From: Eonycteris spelaea
Lineage: Eukaryota; Chordata; Mammalia; Chiroptera; Pteropodidae
NCBI GenBank assembly: GCA_003508835.1
Contig: PUFA01000143.1
Location: 930,001-994,000 of the forward strand
Length of the DNA: 64,000 bases
Reading direction: 5' to 3'
The translations under genes and the position numbers were made by a program. A model generated the notes under the pieces. That model searched no databases and was not told the origin of the DNA. It saw only the letters and a program-made list of their open reading frames with translations. Positions 1 to 12,250 of the stretch are shown here, piece by piece; position 1 is the first letter of the stretch, and every line of letters starts with the position of its first letter.

Positions 1-1124
1 CTCTCACATTTAAAGGAGCTTTTCTCCATGTTACTCTGGCATTCATATTTGTTATTTAAGATACAGGTCAAAAGTGCTCTTTTAAACTTTATTATTTGAT
101 TTTTTCCCCATTTAACAGACTATGAATGACCCATTTCAAAATGAGTTTTGAGGTGTGCCTTGGTATTCCCAGCAAAAATCCAGAGGACTTCATTATTTAG
201 AGACTCAAATCAGACAGGAAGTCCACATACAACTAAAGCCTTTTATATTCTCACTAAATGTGGGTCAGATGAGTTGGGTTCCCCAAAATTGATTTCTTTT
301 GATATCACAGTAGCCCCCTAAATAGAAGTCTGACTATAGTTCTGGAAAATGATCTACAAATACTCAGGATCTGCATACCTCAATTGGCCCTTTTATATTT
401 TTTTTTCCCATTACATTGAATGATGTCATTCATGAGTAATTTAGTCTTCTCATCCTTGCTTCCACTCATTTCCTGCTCTTAAGTACTGCTCTTGTCATGC
501 TTCTTTTTATAGATGTCTTCTTGATTATATAAACCATCATTTTCTAGTAGTGAGATTTTCATGAAGATTCAGAAGCACATCTACTTTTTGGAGTTGTTGC
601 TAAAATTTGTTATTGGGTAAAAGGGGTCTATAAAAAGGAAACAGATTCTTAAAAAAGATTATTAATCCATCATTATAATTATTTTTTGACTTCATGAAAA
701 GATAAAGTAATGAGTAGAGAGTTGCATATACTCATGTAAGAGTCAGTGGGGCAGTGGTGGCTTATTTCTCTTTATTTTGCTTATTTGAACTTATGAATCT
801 TACTTAGCCTTGCCCATGCAAACATCTGAGAGTTCAAAATGTGCAAGGGGTACTTATGCTATTGATATATATGTCCATGTCCTATGTTTCCCTCTTAACT
901 CTGCTTCAAAGCAAGTACCATTGTGTTCTCTATGTTATCCTGCATTTGGAAGGATCTCAATAAGTACTTGTTAAATAAATAGATATTGGGGCCTTCTCCC
1001 TGTTAAATGTTTGAAGTTAAAGTCAACATACTCAAATAAATCCTCCTACTCCTTGTTTTCACAATTAAATTATTTCTAATACAGTGTATGAATACTTATT
1101 ACTACATAGTTCTTAGATTTCTGT
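1..1124. other. AT-rich intergenic DNA, no gene seen
   Basis: No frame here is long or resembles a protein. A short stretch near 900-985, with a run ending in TTGTTAAATAAATAG, resembles the 3' end of an L2 element in plus orientation. The rest is unassigned AT-rich sequence. Confidence 0.5.
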
Positions 1125-1312
1125 GGGGTGGTACACAACTTTGGCCACATATGAGAATTACTTGGAGAGCTTTAGAAACCACTGATGTCTGGATCCTATC
1201 ACTAGAGATTCTGGTTTAGTAGATTAGAGATTCTGAATTGGTTCAGCCTGAGCATCATTTTGTGTGTATCTGTATTTCATATGAGTCTAATGTTTAGCTA
1301 AGGTTGAGATTC
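1125..1312. mobile_element. MER5A-like hAT non-autonomous DNA transposon
   Basis: The segment follows the MER5A layout. It opens with a 'caactttggccacatatgag' type arm and has a central 'agagattctggtttagtag' block. It closes with the matching inverted arm, where 'taaggttgagattcaa' is the reverse complement of the family's 'ttctcaacctt' start. MER5A is an old non-autonomous hAT-Charlie element of placental mammals. The match is from memory of the consensus; the ends are approximate. Confidence 0.7.
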
Positions 1313-2904
1313 AAGATATAAGAGCATTAATGGCATATAATGCCAGAATAAAAAATAAAATTCAGTACTATAAACTACTTATGGGTCAAAACCCTGTGGA
1401 GAACACAAAAATAAGCAAAGCCTCAAGAAACTTACAATCTGAGACATACATTGGTATTATCACCATCATGAACAATACAAATGATATATTGTTTATTATC
1501 ACTGTATTAGGTCCTGAGTTAAAGAGATATAAAGACTTGGTCATTTTTCATCTTTTTGTGACTCTGATTATTGTCTCCCATACTGTAAAACACACAAAGT
1601 TTCTTTAAAGAAATTGATGTTGGAAAAAATGAAGTATTCCCTGGAACAAAGTATTCCCCTACCAGTAAATTTATGTAAAAAGAGCCAGAAAGCCATTTCT
1701 CAGACCTAAAATGTCAAGCTTGTAAAAATAGTATCCTTGGGAATTATATTTGATCATTTGTTAAATATAGGGATATAAAATGTAAAAATCCATGTGTAAT
1801 GCTTCAAATCCCTAATCTGGTTTAAAAGGTCAGTTGAAGCCTAAAAGGACTTGACATTTTACCTTTAAAAGTCTGACTTTTGGACTTAAGACTTAACAAC
1901 ACTTTGGCCTGAATGATCTGAAGGATAAATATAAAGCTGATTTCAATTGAACTATTTAGAAAGCAGGGGATCTTCTAATTTGTAAGATAGCATTCAGAAA
2001 GCTTTTTCCATTAAGAACTCAATCGACTGAAAAATGATTTCCTTGGATATTCCACAATCTTTCAAGGCTTGTGTAAATTTTACACAGGAGGTGGGTGGTA
2101 CATGAGGCTCAAGATATAAAACACCATGTTACAAAGGAAGAAAAACACCTTATGAGCCACAGAAAACTGGTAAACCTGGAAACATAAGCAATGCACATTG
2201 CCTCTATTTACCAGTTTCTCCCTCTGGTGAAACACAATTCACATATCAGATCTTCATTATAGTTTCATTTCTTGAAGCAAGTTCAATGGCTTTTTCAAAT
2301 GATCATTACCATCAATTAATATTTATTGAGCACCCACTGGGTACATACTATAAAAGAGCTGGTGGGCTATTATACATCAAATGTCTCATTGTAAATTATA
2401 CTTTATGTACTTTTATTATATTTTCATGGGACCAAGAAACTATCTCTCCCTTTTGTGTGGTTTACACTAAAATGTCACTCATGTGAAAGCAACCAAGGAT
2501 TAGAGTTGTAATTCTAGAAATACTTTTGTGTGTGCTCTGTGTGTGTGTTTGTGTTTGTGTATAAAGCATAAAGAACTTAGGTCAAGATTTATCAGAATGT
2601 TAGGTTTTTTATATTATTTAAAAATAAAATCTAGTTTTATCTCATTGATAAAGTTAGCAAGTATTTTTTAACAAATGAAAATGTAGAGAAAATAAGCCAA
2701 ATATAATAATCTCATATGTTCAGAAAATTGTCTTTTATGACATAAAAATGAAGTTCTATAGAATTGGAATTTCTCTTACCTAAAAGAGTCACTTTATTTT
2801 TTAGGCCAGGAAAATGCATTTAATGAAGTAAAACAATACCTGAAAATATAACAAAGGTAATTATGATGATAAAAGTGAGAATTTCAGAATTATTCATGTA
2901 TTTT
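1313..2904. other. Intergenic DNA, no gene seen
   Basis: A 92-codon open frame at 1330-1608 has no recognisable domain and biased AT-rich codons. A GT-rich run lies at about 2523-2562. Otherwise I see nothing nameable. Confidence 0.5.
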
Positions 2905-3165
2905 TAAAAATATTTATTTATTTTTATTAAATTATTTTTAGTTACAATTGGCATACAATGTATTAGTTTTGGGAGTACAACATAGTGATTAGACATTTAT
3001 ATACCATGTGAAATGATTACCTCGATAAGTCTAATACCCACCTGGTACCATACATAGTTATTACAATATTATTGACTATATTCCCTATGTCGTACTCTAT
3101 ATCCCTGTAACTATTTTTATAACTGGAACTTCTTAATCTCTATCACCTAAATTGAGGCTTTCATG
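2905..3165 (-). mobile_element. LINE-1 3' UTR fragment, antisense
   Basis: The plus strand reads as the reverse complement of the same L1 3' end found at 58620-59025. It has 'acaacatagtgattagacat', then a 'gtaccatacatagttattac' block and 'ttgactatattccctatg'. It is therefore a 5'-truncated LINE-1 inserted on the minus strand. The T-rich run at 2905-2940 corresponds to its A-rich tail. Confidence 0.85.
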
Positions 3166-4950
3166 AGAGTATTTTCAAGGATTATTCAAGTACGGATCAG
3201 ACCTTCAGACATGTTTCTGTCTTACTCAGAGATACCCCTGGGCTAGATTCCCAAACTAAGGAAACAGAAACATGGCTTTCTTCTTACTTAGTATCATGTC
3301 CCTGTTGGAAGGAAAGTCTGAGGTGGTCAGGGTCCTAGGTAGCTTGCTCAGATCTCATATAAAATAATAGGACTTTCATATTTTTGTGAGCATGTTTCTT
3401 TTAATAACTTATTTAATGATTATTTATTGAAAATATAATATCCACAAGTCTCTGTATACTAACTCTACAATAATACAGAGATAACTCAAATACTTATCCT
3501 GTCTTTCATGTGATATCCTAAATTACCATTCTTTATTATTTCCACATTATTTTTGTATTTTAATACTCTATTAATCTGACAGCCCTTTACATAAAAAATA
3601 CTTGTAGACATCTATAATCTTCCAAGTGTGGAAACTGTTAAGTATTAATTTGTACAAAAGATAAATTGCAGAGACTTGAGCTGGCCATGTGAGGCTGTTC
3701 TAAATTTTTATGTTCAAATGTTACACTTTCAGCTGCAAAATGCAACATGGGTAAGAGTGAAGCTGTCCAGTAAGATGACCATGAATGGTGTTGTGAAACT
3801 CATAATTCTTTCTGACCTCTTTTAGTGGAAATTGAGCTAAGCATCTACAAATAAAGAAAATGCACAGGCACATGTTCTGCATGGGAAGCATCACTATTCC
3901 AGCTTTCTCAGAGAAACTTAGTAACATGCATAAATGGAAATTAAGGTTTAGATGTTAAAATGGGAGGAAGAATAACAAATGTATAGATGTGCTGTGTTCT
4001 TCTTTCATTCCAGGTTTTGAAAATGCACATCACAGTGCTAACAGGAAGTACAGGTTATTAAATAAATTCCTAAGAAAGGAATTGGACCACAGCACATCAG
4101 ATTCTATTTTTAAAAATAATTATGTCAAAATCAGTCAACAAGTGTAAGAGAAATAATATTATTTTAATAGAACATTATCACAGGATCAATGTCTCTCACT
4201 TTGAAAAAAATCACCATTTCCCTCTCACTTCAACACTTATTTTTGATAAATGCTTCAATTTCACCTCAGTATTAATCTCTCAGCCAGATACTATGATGCT
4301 GTGACAACCTTCTATTCCATTGTCATTGTGTCAGGTTATTGAAAAGAAAAATAGGTAGACATATTTGCCATTAGAATGTTAAGAAATAAGTGGTATTCTT
4401 ATTCCTTATTTATCTACAGTACTTCTTAATTTCAGTGAATGGTTCTAGTGATAATTACTAGATTTTTACATTGGTGGAAAACTGAGGCATATGTTAATAA
4501 TAGTACAATTTGTGTTTATAAATAGTTTTTCTCTACAAATATGAAAATTTAGTAATCATTATTAACATCATTCTATTTATTAAAATCTGAAAGCAATCCA
4601 TTATCTCTTTAAGTAATCTGGTCTCTTAAGTAATGTAAAGAGACGTTAAAAGCTTATTTTACAATCATACAACAAATAGTCAATTTTTGTTATAGTTTCC
4701 ACATAATGAAGATTTACTATTTTGTTCCTAACAGTTTCAACAAAGAACAGTACCAAGACACTATAAAACAACCCTCAAGTTACTGTTTAGTGTGTATCTG
4801 AGAGTTGTTAAAATCAAGTAAACTAAATAATTGAGAGATGTGACAATTGTTTTGATTCACAAATAGTTTGGAGGGTATTTTTCTGTTATATCTTGAGAGA
4901 AATGAGCAAAAATAGCACTGAGTTATGTTGTCAAAATCTATTCCCCTTTT
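3166..4950. other. Intergenic DNA, no gene seen
   Basis: Short frames at 3721-3927 (minus) and 4122-4304 (plus) show no domain, no coding bias and no neighbours that would make a gene. No clear repeat was recognised. Confidence 0.45.
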
Positions 4951-4954
4951 AAAA

Positions 4955-5560
4955 AAACTTAAAACAACAAAAAATTTTCATGCTAAAAAGATTTGCAAAA
5001 ATTTTAAAGTGTAACAATAATAAATGTGATGAAGATATGAGGAAATATGAAATCAAGTATATAATTGTTTGAGATTTAAATTTGAGAAACAATTGGAGAG
5101 TAATTTGGCAATGCATAATATAGTTGAAATATGCATACTATTGAATATTCTGTACAAGTTTAATTAACTAGGTTTACATATTTCAACATTTTAATATATT
5201 TTAAAATAACATATTTTAAAAACACATTGCAGAAGGATAACAACAGTAGAAATACTATTTAGGTAACTTTATAAATCATGCAAAATAGTACCATACATTA
5301 TTTGTGGACATATTTTTTAAAAAATAGCTTGGAATGATTCATTTCTGGAATAAAACATCCTGACTTTGGAATACTGGTTAGGTCTCAGGAAGAAGGGATA
5401 ATGTGATTGGTGAAGATAAAGGAATTTCAACATCATTTTAATATTTGTTCCTTAAAGAAAAAAATTTTCAAGGACATAAGATAAAGTATTAATATTTATA
5501 ATTCTTTGTTATAAGTACATGGATGTTTGTTAACTTAGTCTGCTTTTTTCTTTATGTTTT
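4955..5560 (+). mobile_element. Degraded LINE-1/HAL1-like 3' region
   Basis: Phrases such as 'gtgatgaagatatgaggaaat', 'agagtaatttggcaatgc' and a later 'tttgatagtaaaaagta' are like the region around the end of ORF2 and the 3' UTR of old L1M/HAL1 elements. The copy is strongly diverged, with no open frame. Boundaries are approximate, and the family assignment rests on remembered consensus only. Confidence 0.4.
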
Positions 5561-8500
5561 AAATATTTTTGATAGTAAAAAGTACCTTATAAGTGAAATG
5601 TAAAAGTTGTATTTTTTTCTATATATCCACCGCCAGTACTTTTTTTTCGGTTAAGTATTTTCATTTGTTCATTCTTTCATTAAGCCAACATATACTGAAC
5701 AACTGCACTTCTCTAATTTACCATTCTTTAGCACTCTTCTATGCCCAAGAGTAGTAGTTAGGACATGCATTATCCAAAATGTAAATATTTTTCTTATCTT
5801 TGTTTATCACTGTTAATTGAATTTATTGAACTAGAGCTTTACTAATGACTAGAAGTTACACTAATATGAAGCTAGGCTCCTTTGTGTTTATAGGGCACAT
5901 TTAGGATGTTGCAGCCTCAGGGCCCTGAATCAATGATTCCCAGGCTTCTTTCTGGTGTTCATATACCAGAAAAACTTCAAAGAATGTGAGCTACTAAAAA
6001 GATGACAATTAGCATTCATTTTGCTCTAATATTTCTACCACCTATGAACATTGTCATTTCCTATAAGAAATGATATTTTGATATAAAACTTTAGCAATAT
6101 GGTCCTTTAAACTAAATGCACTTAGCTTTTTGATAAATTTGCTACATTGCTCTTATTTTTTACAATTTACTCTGAGCCAGTATAAGTTCCATCATGGATC
6201 AGCCTTTGAAAATTGCTGCCCTAAATGATCACCAGGGTGCTGACCTTGTGTCACCATATTAAATGTGTGAAATATTGGAAATAGACACATTTTCTAAGAG
6301 CTCATAGCTGGTTTGAAAGGGACTTCTTTTCCTAATCACTGATAAAAGTTACTACAATGCTTGTATGTATGCTTATTGGTGAAGGGAGATACATTTAAGC
6401 TGAATGATTATTTCAAAAGAATATACGTTTCACTCAAAAATTAAAATTGATGTTGATAACACTGTTTTTAAGACACCTATACATTATCTCTTTCTAATGC
6501 ATAATGCTGATAATGCAGCCAAAAAAAAAAAAAAAAAAAAAAGGAGAACAAGTGGAATCTCCATTAGATGTGAGGTTCTATGTGCCCTAGTATTTGCACT
6601 GAGGTGTGTTCCTGTCTGCTTGTTTCCTATTTCCATGGGTGATAAAGCACCCATGGAAAGTTACAGGATATGCATAACTAATACTCAGAGCAACAATGTA
6701 CATAGACACTTGTTTATTATTAAGCTTAGTGGGATTTTGGGTCCATTTAGAAATCTGATGGAAATCTGTGGAACTTCAGGAGCATATCAGTCATAATTCT
6801 AAATGCAAATGTCGCAAACAGTATTAAAAGCAGAAGATAATGCATTACAAAAATCCTCATCAAAAAGTGACAGAAATATAATATGCAAGATTTCCTTCCC
6901 CCCCCCCAATATCTTTGTAAGGGTCCTGCATTAAAGTAGCCATTCAAGTCTTATCTTCTGTTTATTCTAGATGTGGTAGGTTGAGAGGCATCCAGATGTA
7001 TTTCATTTTAAAGCACTTATTCTTAAGAACTTTTTGAAGTTCGGCTGGTACTGCTTTACTCATTGACTCATGTTTAGATTAGAGCAACAAATGATCAAGC
7101 TGAAATACATTCTGAAACAAAATTCCTTTCGCCCCACAATATAGCACATAAACTGAGCTGCAGCCTTTGCATTTTTTGCCATCTGGCCCACAGTGTCGGT
7201 TGATATTAGTAGCATGTCGGGAAAAATTTCCTCCATCTCCTTTCAAAAAAAAAAAAAGGAAATAGGAGAAAAAATAATCCTAATCTATAGTAGGAAGAGT
7301 ATTAAATGAAACATCTGTCTAGCTGAATGAGTAGATGAACTTTGCAGTCTGCAAGCTGCTGGCGTTTGTCAAGTACATGTTTATATTGCTGACTGTTGTA
7401 AATTTTCAAGACTGTGACATGAAATTGACTTACTAAAATATCTTATTTAGATCTCTTAAAACATATGTTTCAGTGTTGTTGTTGTTTTGTCTTTTTCCTC
7501 CTTCAATGTTCTTATTCTTAATGAAAGGCATTGCCGACTGAGACAGCAAGAAGTTGCTGAGATTCTAGACAAGATGAAACCATTGAGTAAACAAAGAAAA
7601 ATTACATAATCTGCCAAGAGCTAGCATGAACTTCTTGTTAATGTAGAACTAGAATCTTAGATGCTAAAAGATAGAACAAAAGAGTCACAGAATTTAGGTA
7701 AATGCCATGAAAAAAAGAGACAAGATTAATGCTTCAAATATTTGGAAGGAAAGGTACTTTTAAAAAATATCTGCTTAATGGATATTTTAGCATTGTTTCT
7801 CAAAATCTTCCTAAAATATTATCATTGGTCAAAATACTGCATAACTCAATTAGAAATTTGAGCTTCATAAGGAGAAATCTTAGTCTAAGTTTCAAGTTTA
7901 TTTCTTTCCTTAAGTAAATACCCCATTTTCTCTGTCAATTCTAACTGAGAGTCCATAGAAAGGGAGTAGAATCTAGATGTATGGGTCAGAGAATATACCT
8001 CTAGATATAAGCAACATCTAAACAGAGACCTGAGAGACAAATTAGTCAATAAAAGAATAAAGTGGACCAGCAAAGGTTCCAGGTAAAGGGTTTAACTCAA
8101 GGGAACAGAATCCAGAAAGAGCATGAGTCATTGTGAGACCAGCAAGCAGTTCAGCGCAATTTTAGTATTTAGTGTACGTGCCAGAATTGCAAGAGATAGT
8201 TTAGAAAGCCACCTAAGGATCAGATGATAGACCAGACAAGCTGTGCCATCCAGAGGTCTTCCCCCACCCCCTGAGGGCGATTAAAAGCCATTGAAAAAAT
8301 AATCTGGAGGATGAGATTATCAGATTTTCACTTTGAAAATACCCTTAAGTGGCTCTTCCCTGGGGAGAATGTATTAGAAAATAAACAGCAAAACCTAGAA
8401 GTGGTGAGAACATCCAGAATGCTATTACAATAATTCAAATGAGATGGGATGTGGACATAAAGTTGGAAGTGGTGTGGGTGGAAGAAGAGGAGAAGATTTG

Positions 8501-9715
8501 AGCCACCTGAAGGGACATTTATAGAAATGATTGGATTATTTAGTACATGAAGAAAAAAGAGGCAATAAAGACTCTGAGACGCCCTTGTCTTGTTGCTACT
8601 CTGATGTCATTATTTCTTACATCTCCCTTGAATATGAAATGATCTCTAGTTCAAATGCCATCCAGGATTCTGCCATTCAGAACTTATCACCCTCTCAACC
8701 TCATTTCTGTAATTTTTGGCATGCACTTTATTTATTTATATTTAATTTAGCTACTATGGCATGTCTGCATTTTCCACAAGATTGAGAAGCCACTAATAGC
8801 AAAGACCCTATTCTTTATCTCCTATCCCTAACAAGCTCCTAGTACAGAGACTTACACACAATAGGTGTTCGGCACATATGTGCTGAATTGATTTTTTTAA
8901 GTCCTCTCAGACCACATATCTCCACAGCTGTTTTCAGAAGCAGCTGGCTCTTTGCTTAGTTTTTTCCATCCAGGAGGCTAACAAGCAAAGAACTAAAACT
9001 CAGGACTGTGACAAGTGTGATGTTGCCTAATACAATGGCAGGAGCAGAAATAATTGTAAATAAATTAAGGATTTCATCAACTGACTTAAGTTTAATTTTT
9101 TATATTCTTGAAAGGTGATGCTACTAGCAAACATGAACCTAAGTGAAGCAATAAAATATATGAGATACAAATTATTTACCTTTGATCAGCAGTTGACATT
9201 TGTATCTACTGTCTCTTTTCCTTTCTGAGATTCAGATTTGATATTTATGTTTCTTCTGTTCTAAGAAAGAGGAATAGGAAGCACCTATTCCAAATAATGA
9301 CTTCATATCTGTATACATGCATTAAAACAATGTGTCCCCTCAACAGAGAAAATCTGAAACAGAGTAGCCAACCAGGCTGCTTATGATCTTTTAAGTTAAC
9401 CTGTTGCAGCTCTAATTTTTTTTTTAAATGTGTGTTTCTCTACTTAACCAGTGACTTGTAGAGTCAGGAAATACTTTATGTATCCAGCATTTTACGATAG
9501 TGTCCAATGGTGTCCTAGCTAGGGATTCAAGAGAGTTAGCGTAAGGTCAGGGTGAGGGTGAGCTACAATTGACAGGGAAGACTTTGGGACTCCCAACACC
9601 ATTTCAGCAAGAACACTAAGCTTTCATTTTATGTTTTTTTTTCTTCAAAAAAGAAATTTTGGGGTTTAACAAAACCCTGATAAAAACTGAATACAATCTT
9701 CTCATTTATAGATGA
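5561..9715. other. Intergenic DNA with A-tract and weak L2-like pieces
   Basis: A pure A run lies at about 6521-6541 and a C run at 6898-6907. The 130-codon frame over the A-tract is a lysine artefact. Segments at about 8080-8510 and 8790-8890 ('gtacagagacttacacacaataggtgttc') are L2-like. The block around 7000-7250 shows no repeat I recognise. No gene seen. Confidence 0.4.
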
Positions 9716-9719
9716 GATA

Positions 9720-9965
9720 CTGAGGTCCAGAAAGTATAACACAGCTAAGCATCATGTTAAGAGTCTATAGCACAAAGGCCTAAATTTAATCCCAGTACCA
9801 CTGCTTGCCAAACAAGTAACCCTGGAAAAGTTACCTAACTTCTTGGAATTTCAGGTTCCTGTAAAACTGTTTTCTGAAAGGATCTGATGAAGGAATTTTA
9901 AGAAAACATTTATCACAGTCACTGGTATATCTCAAATGTTCAGGAAATATAGATATTGGTAGTAG
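9720..9965 (+). mobile_element. MIR SINE
   Basis: The order of blocks matches MIR in plus orientation. A 'cctaaatttaatcccagtac' segment comes first, then the core 'aagttacctaacttcttgg', 'tttcaggttcctgtaaaac' and a final 'atctcaaatgttcaggaaa'. MIR is an ancient tRNA-derived SINE of mammals. Divergence is high, as expected for the family. Confidence 0.75.
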
Positions 9966-11374
9966 TAGTTGCAATAGCAACAGAACCTTAGCTAGAATGT
10001 AGCTCTTTCTATTCTGCATTCCATGTTTTTTCTTATGTGTCTCAAAAACAACAACAAAAACACAAACTCCTCTGCATTATTGCTTATCCAGACAAAAAAT
10101 AAAATTTCTTTCAAGAAAAATGATGAGTTTCATTTTCTTCTCAAATAATGAAAGAGAGGAGCTTGGAAATAGGGATATAACTTAATATTCTGAAGAACAG
10201 GTGTCTTGAAGTAATGTGCAGTGACTTGGGTGACAGGTATAAATGCATTACTCAGGGGAAAAAAAAGTTAGGTTATACCACGCAATAAAACAATGTTTAT
10301 TTGTCTAACAAGAGCTTATACTTTAGTCTTCAGTAAAACAATTTTACAACAGTAAGTAAGTAAAACCTTAAAATATAATTAAGGAAATACAGAGGGCTTT
10401 TATTTACTTTAACTTGCTTTTTAAGAAATTCCATACAAGTAGTTTATCACCATGCATTCTTTCCACAGAATTACAAACTTGGTAAATATGAATCAAGAGT
10501 CCTGGGAGCATTTGAATTTGGGAAGAATAACTTTGGAAGATTTAAAAACCCCAAATTTATGCTTGATTCTATTCCAGATCACATAACTTCTGTTTTTTTT
10601 TTTTTAAATAGGAAGTGCCTATATTACTTGTAAAAGTGTATTACTTTTGTCATATAGTCATCGATTCCTTTAGAAATCTAATGGAGAAATATTTATTTTA
10701 ATCCATCTTTTCAAGGCTTAGTAATATGTTTGGAAATCGTATTAAAAAAGAATAGTTTAGAGAAACTACTTTGATATTCGAATGAAATATATGTAATTTG
10801 AATCCTCCCAAGAAGAGGAAAAACTCATAAATTTGTTGAATTTATGTACAGTTATAAGTAAAATTGATATAAATAAGCTTTAATCATATAATTACATTTT
10901 AATTGGCATATTTAAGTTATTGTGACACAAAATTTGAAATTCTTTTATGAGCCACCAAATATATATTTTAACAGTGTTTTATTAAAGACACTAATCAAGG
11001 CACTAGTTGGCACATAAAATTATTTGAGGTGAAAAGTAAAGATAAATGGTTCAATTTTTTTCCCCACAAGATCATTTGCTTGCTTTCTGATATTCTTTTG
11101 TCTCTTCTACAAATGGTTGAAATTGCCAAATAAAACTAGGGCCTGTTTCAATGTTAATTCAGAGTTCAAGTGTGACTGGTAGGTCTACTTTTCCCCACTT
11201 AGTCACTTCATCCACCAAAAGGGATTATTGTTAATTCTGGTGATTTGAATTATATTAAGCAAAAGTGCTTTCAAAAGCTTGGTCCAGTTCAACTATGATA
11301 ACTATATATGATAAAATTGTATTTTCAGTGTGAAATTTTAGGAAAAATAATTCATTTTTACAAAAAATCATTTT

Positions 11375-11570
11375 ATATGACATTCATCCATTCAACAAAT
11401 ATTTATTCAGTACCAAGTATGTAACAAAGCACTATTCGAGTCACTGTGGATATAGCAATGGACAAAATAGGCAAAGCCTCTACCTCTAGCATCAAACATT
11501 CTAGTGGCAATAAGAGAAAATAAATAATAAAATAGCAGCTGGTGATAAGTACTCTGAGGAAAAATAATTC
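11375..11570 (-). mobile_element. L2 LINE 3' end, antisense
   Basis: It starts with 'attcaacaaatatttattc' and continues through a degenerate 'agcactattcgagtcactgt' and 'aaacattctagtggcaataag', which is the reverse complement of the L2 3' terminal region. No coding part is kept. Confidence 0.75.
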
Positions 11571-11599
11571 AGAGTAAAGAGACATAGAATTGGCAAATC

Positions 11600-12250
11600 C
11601 TCAGCTCGTGAGCCCAAAATTAATTTCAGATTAATTAAGCAATTAAATTTTACAAATAGAAAACACTAAAAGAAAACTTATAAAATGAAGGCAAATATCT
11701 TTTACGATCTTTGAATGCATAATATCTTTACAAGTACAAAAACAAATAAAAGCCCATGAATAAAAAGATTGACCAATAAGACTACATAAACACTAACACC
11801 TCTGTCCACTAAACAAATCTATAAAATGAAAAGGCACATGAAAAAATGGAAAATATTTGCCACCACTATGAAAATAGTTAATATTAAAATGTAAAGAACA
11901 CAAATCACTGAGAAAAAACCTCAATATGACATATAAATAACTACTGAATTAAATATATGACAGAAACCAACTTTGTAGTAATCAAGACTTACAAGTTTTA
12001 AAAAACTGCAAATATTTTTAAAAATCATAGAGTACACACTACTGACAAATCTGCAATGAGATAAGTAATTTTATACATGATAGAAGTATGAGTCAATGTC
12101 TCTGTCTGAAAATAAAAAATCATGTCTGTTAAGAATCAGAACGATCTCCTTCTCTTTGGTCCAGCAAATCTACTTAATTCTGGTGATGTAAAAGAATCAT
12201 CATGAAAATACAGGGGAAATACATCAAATTTAAAAGTATTCATCCCTAGA
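11600..12250 (+). mobile_element. Old LINE-1 ORF2-end fragment
   Basis: The text 'aaaatggaaaatatttgcca', followed by 'gttaatattaaaatgtaaag' and 'acaaatcactgagaaaaa', mirrors the conserved stretch before the end of L1 ORF2. The copy is riddled with stops and indels. Boundaries are approximate. Confidence 0.6.

Noticed and set aside
6404..6796. 130-codon plus-strand frame
   Set aside because: It crosses an A-run giving a poly-lysine; no domain, and flanks are non-coding.
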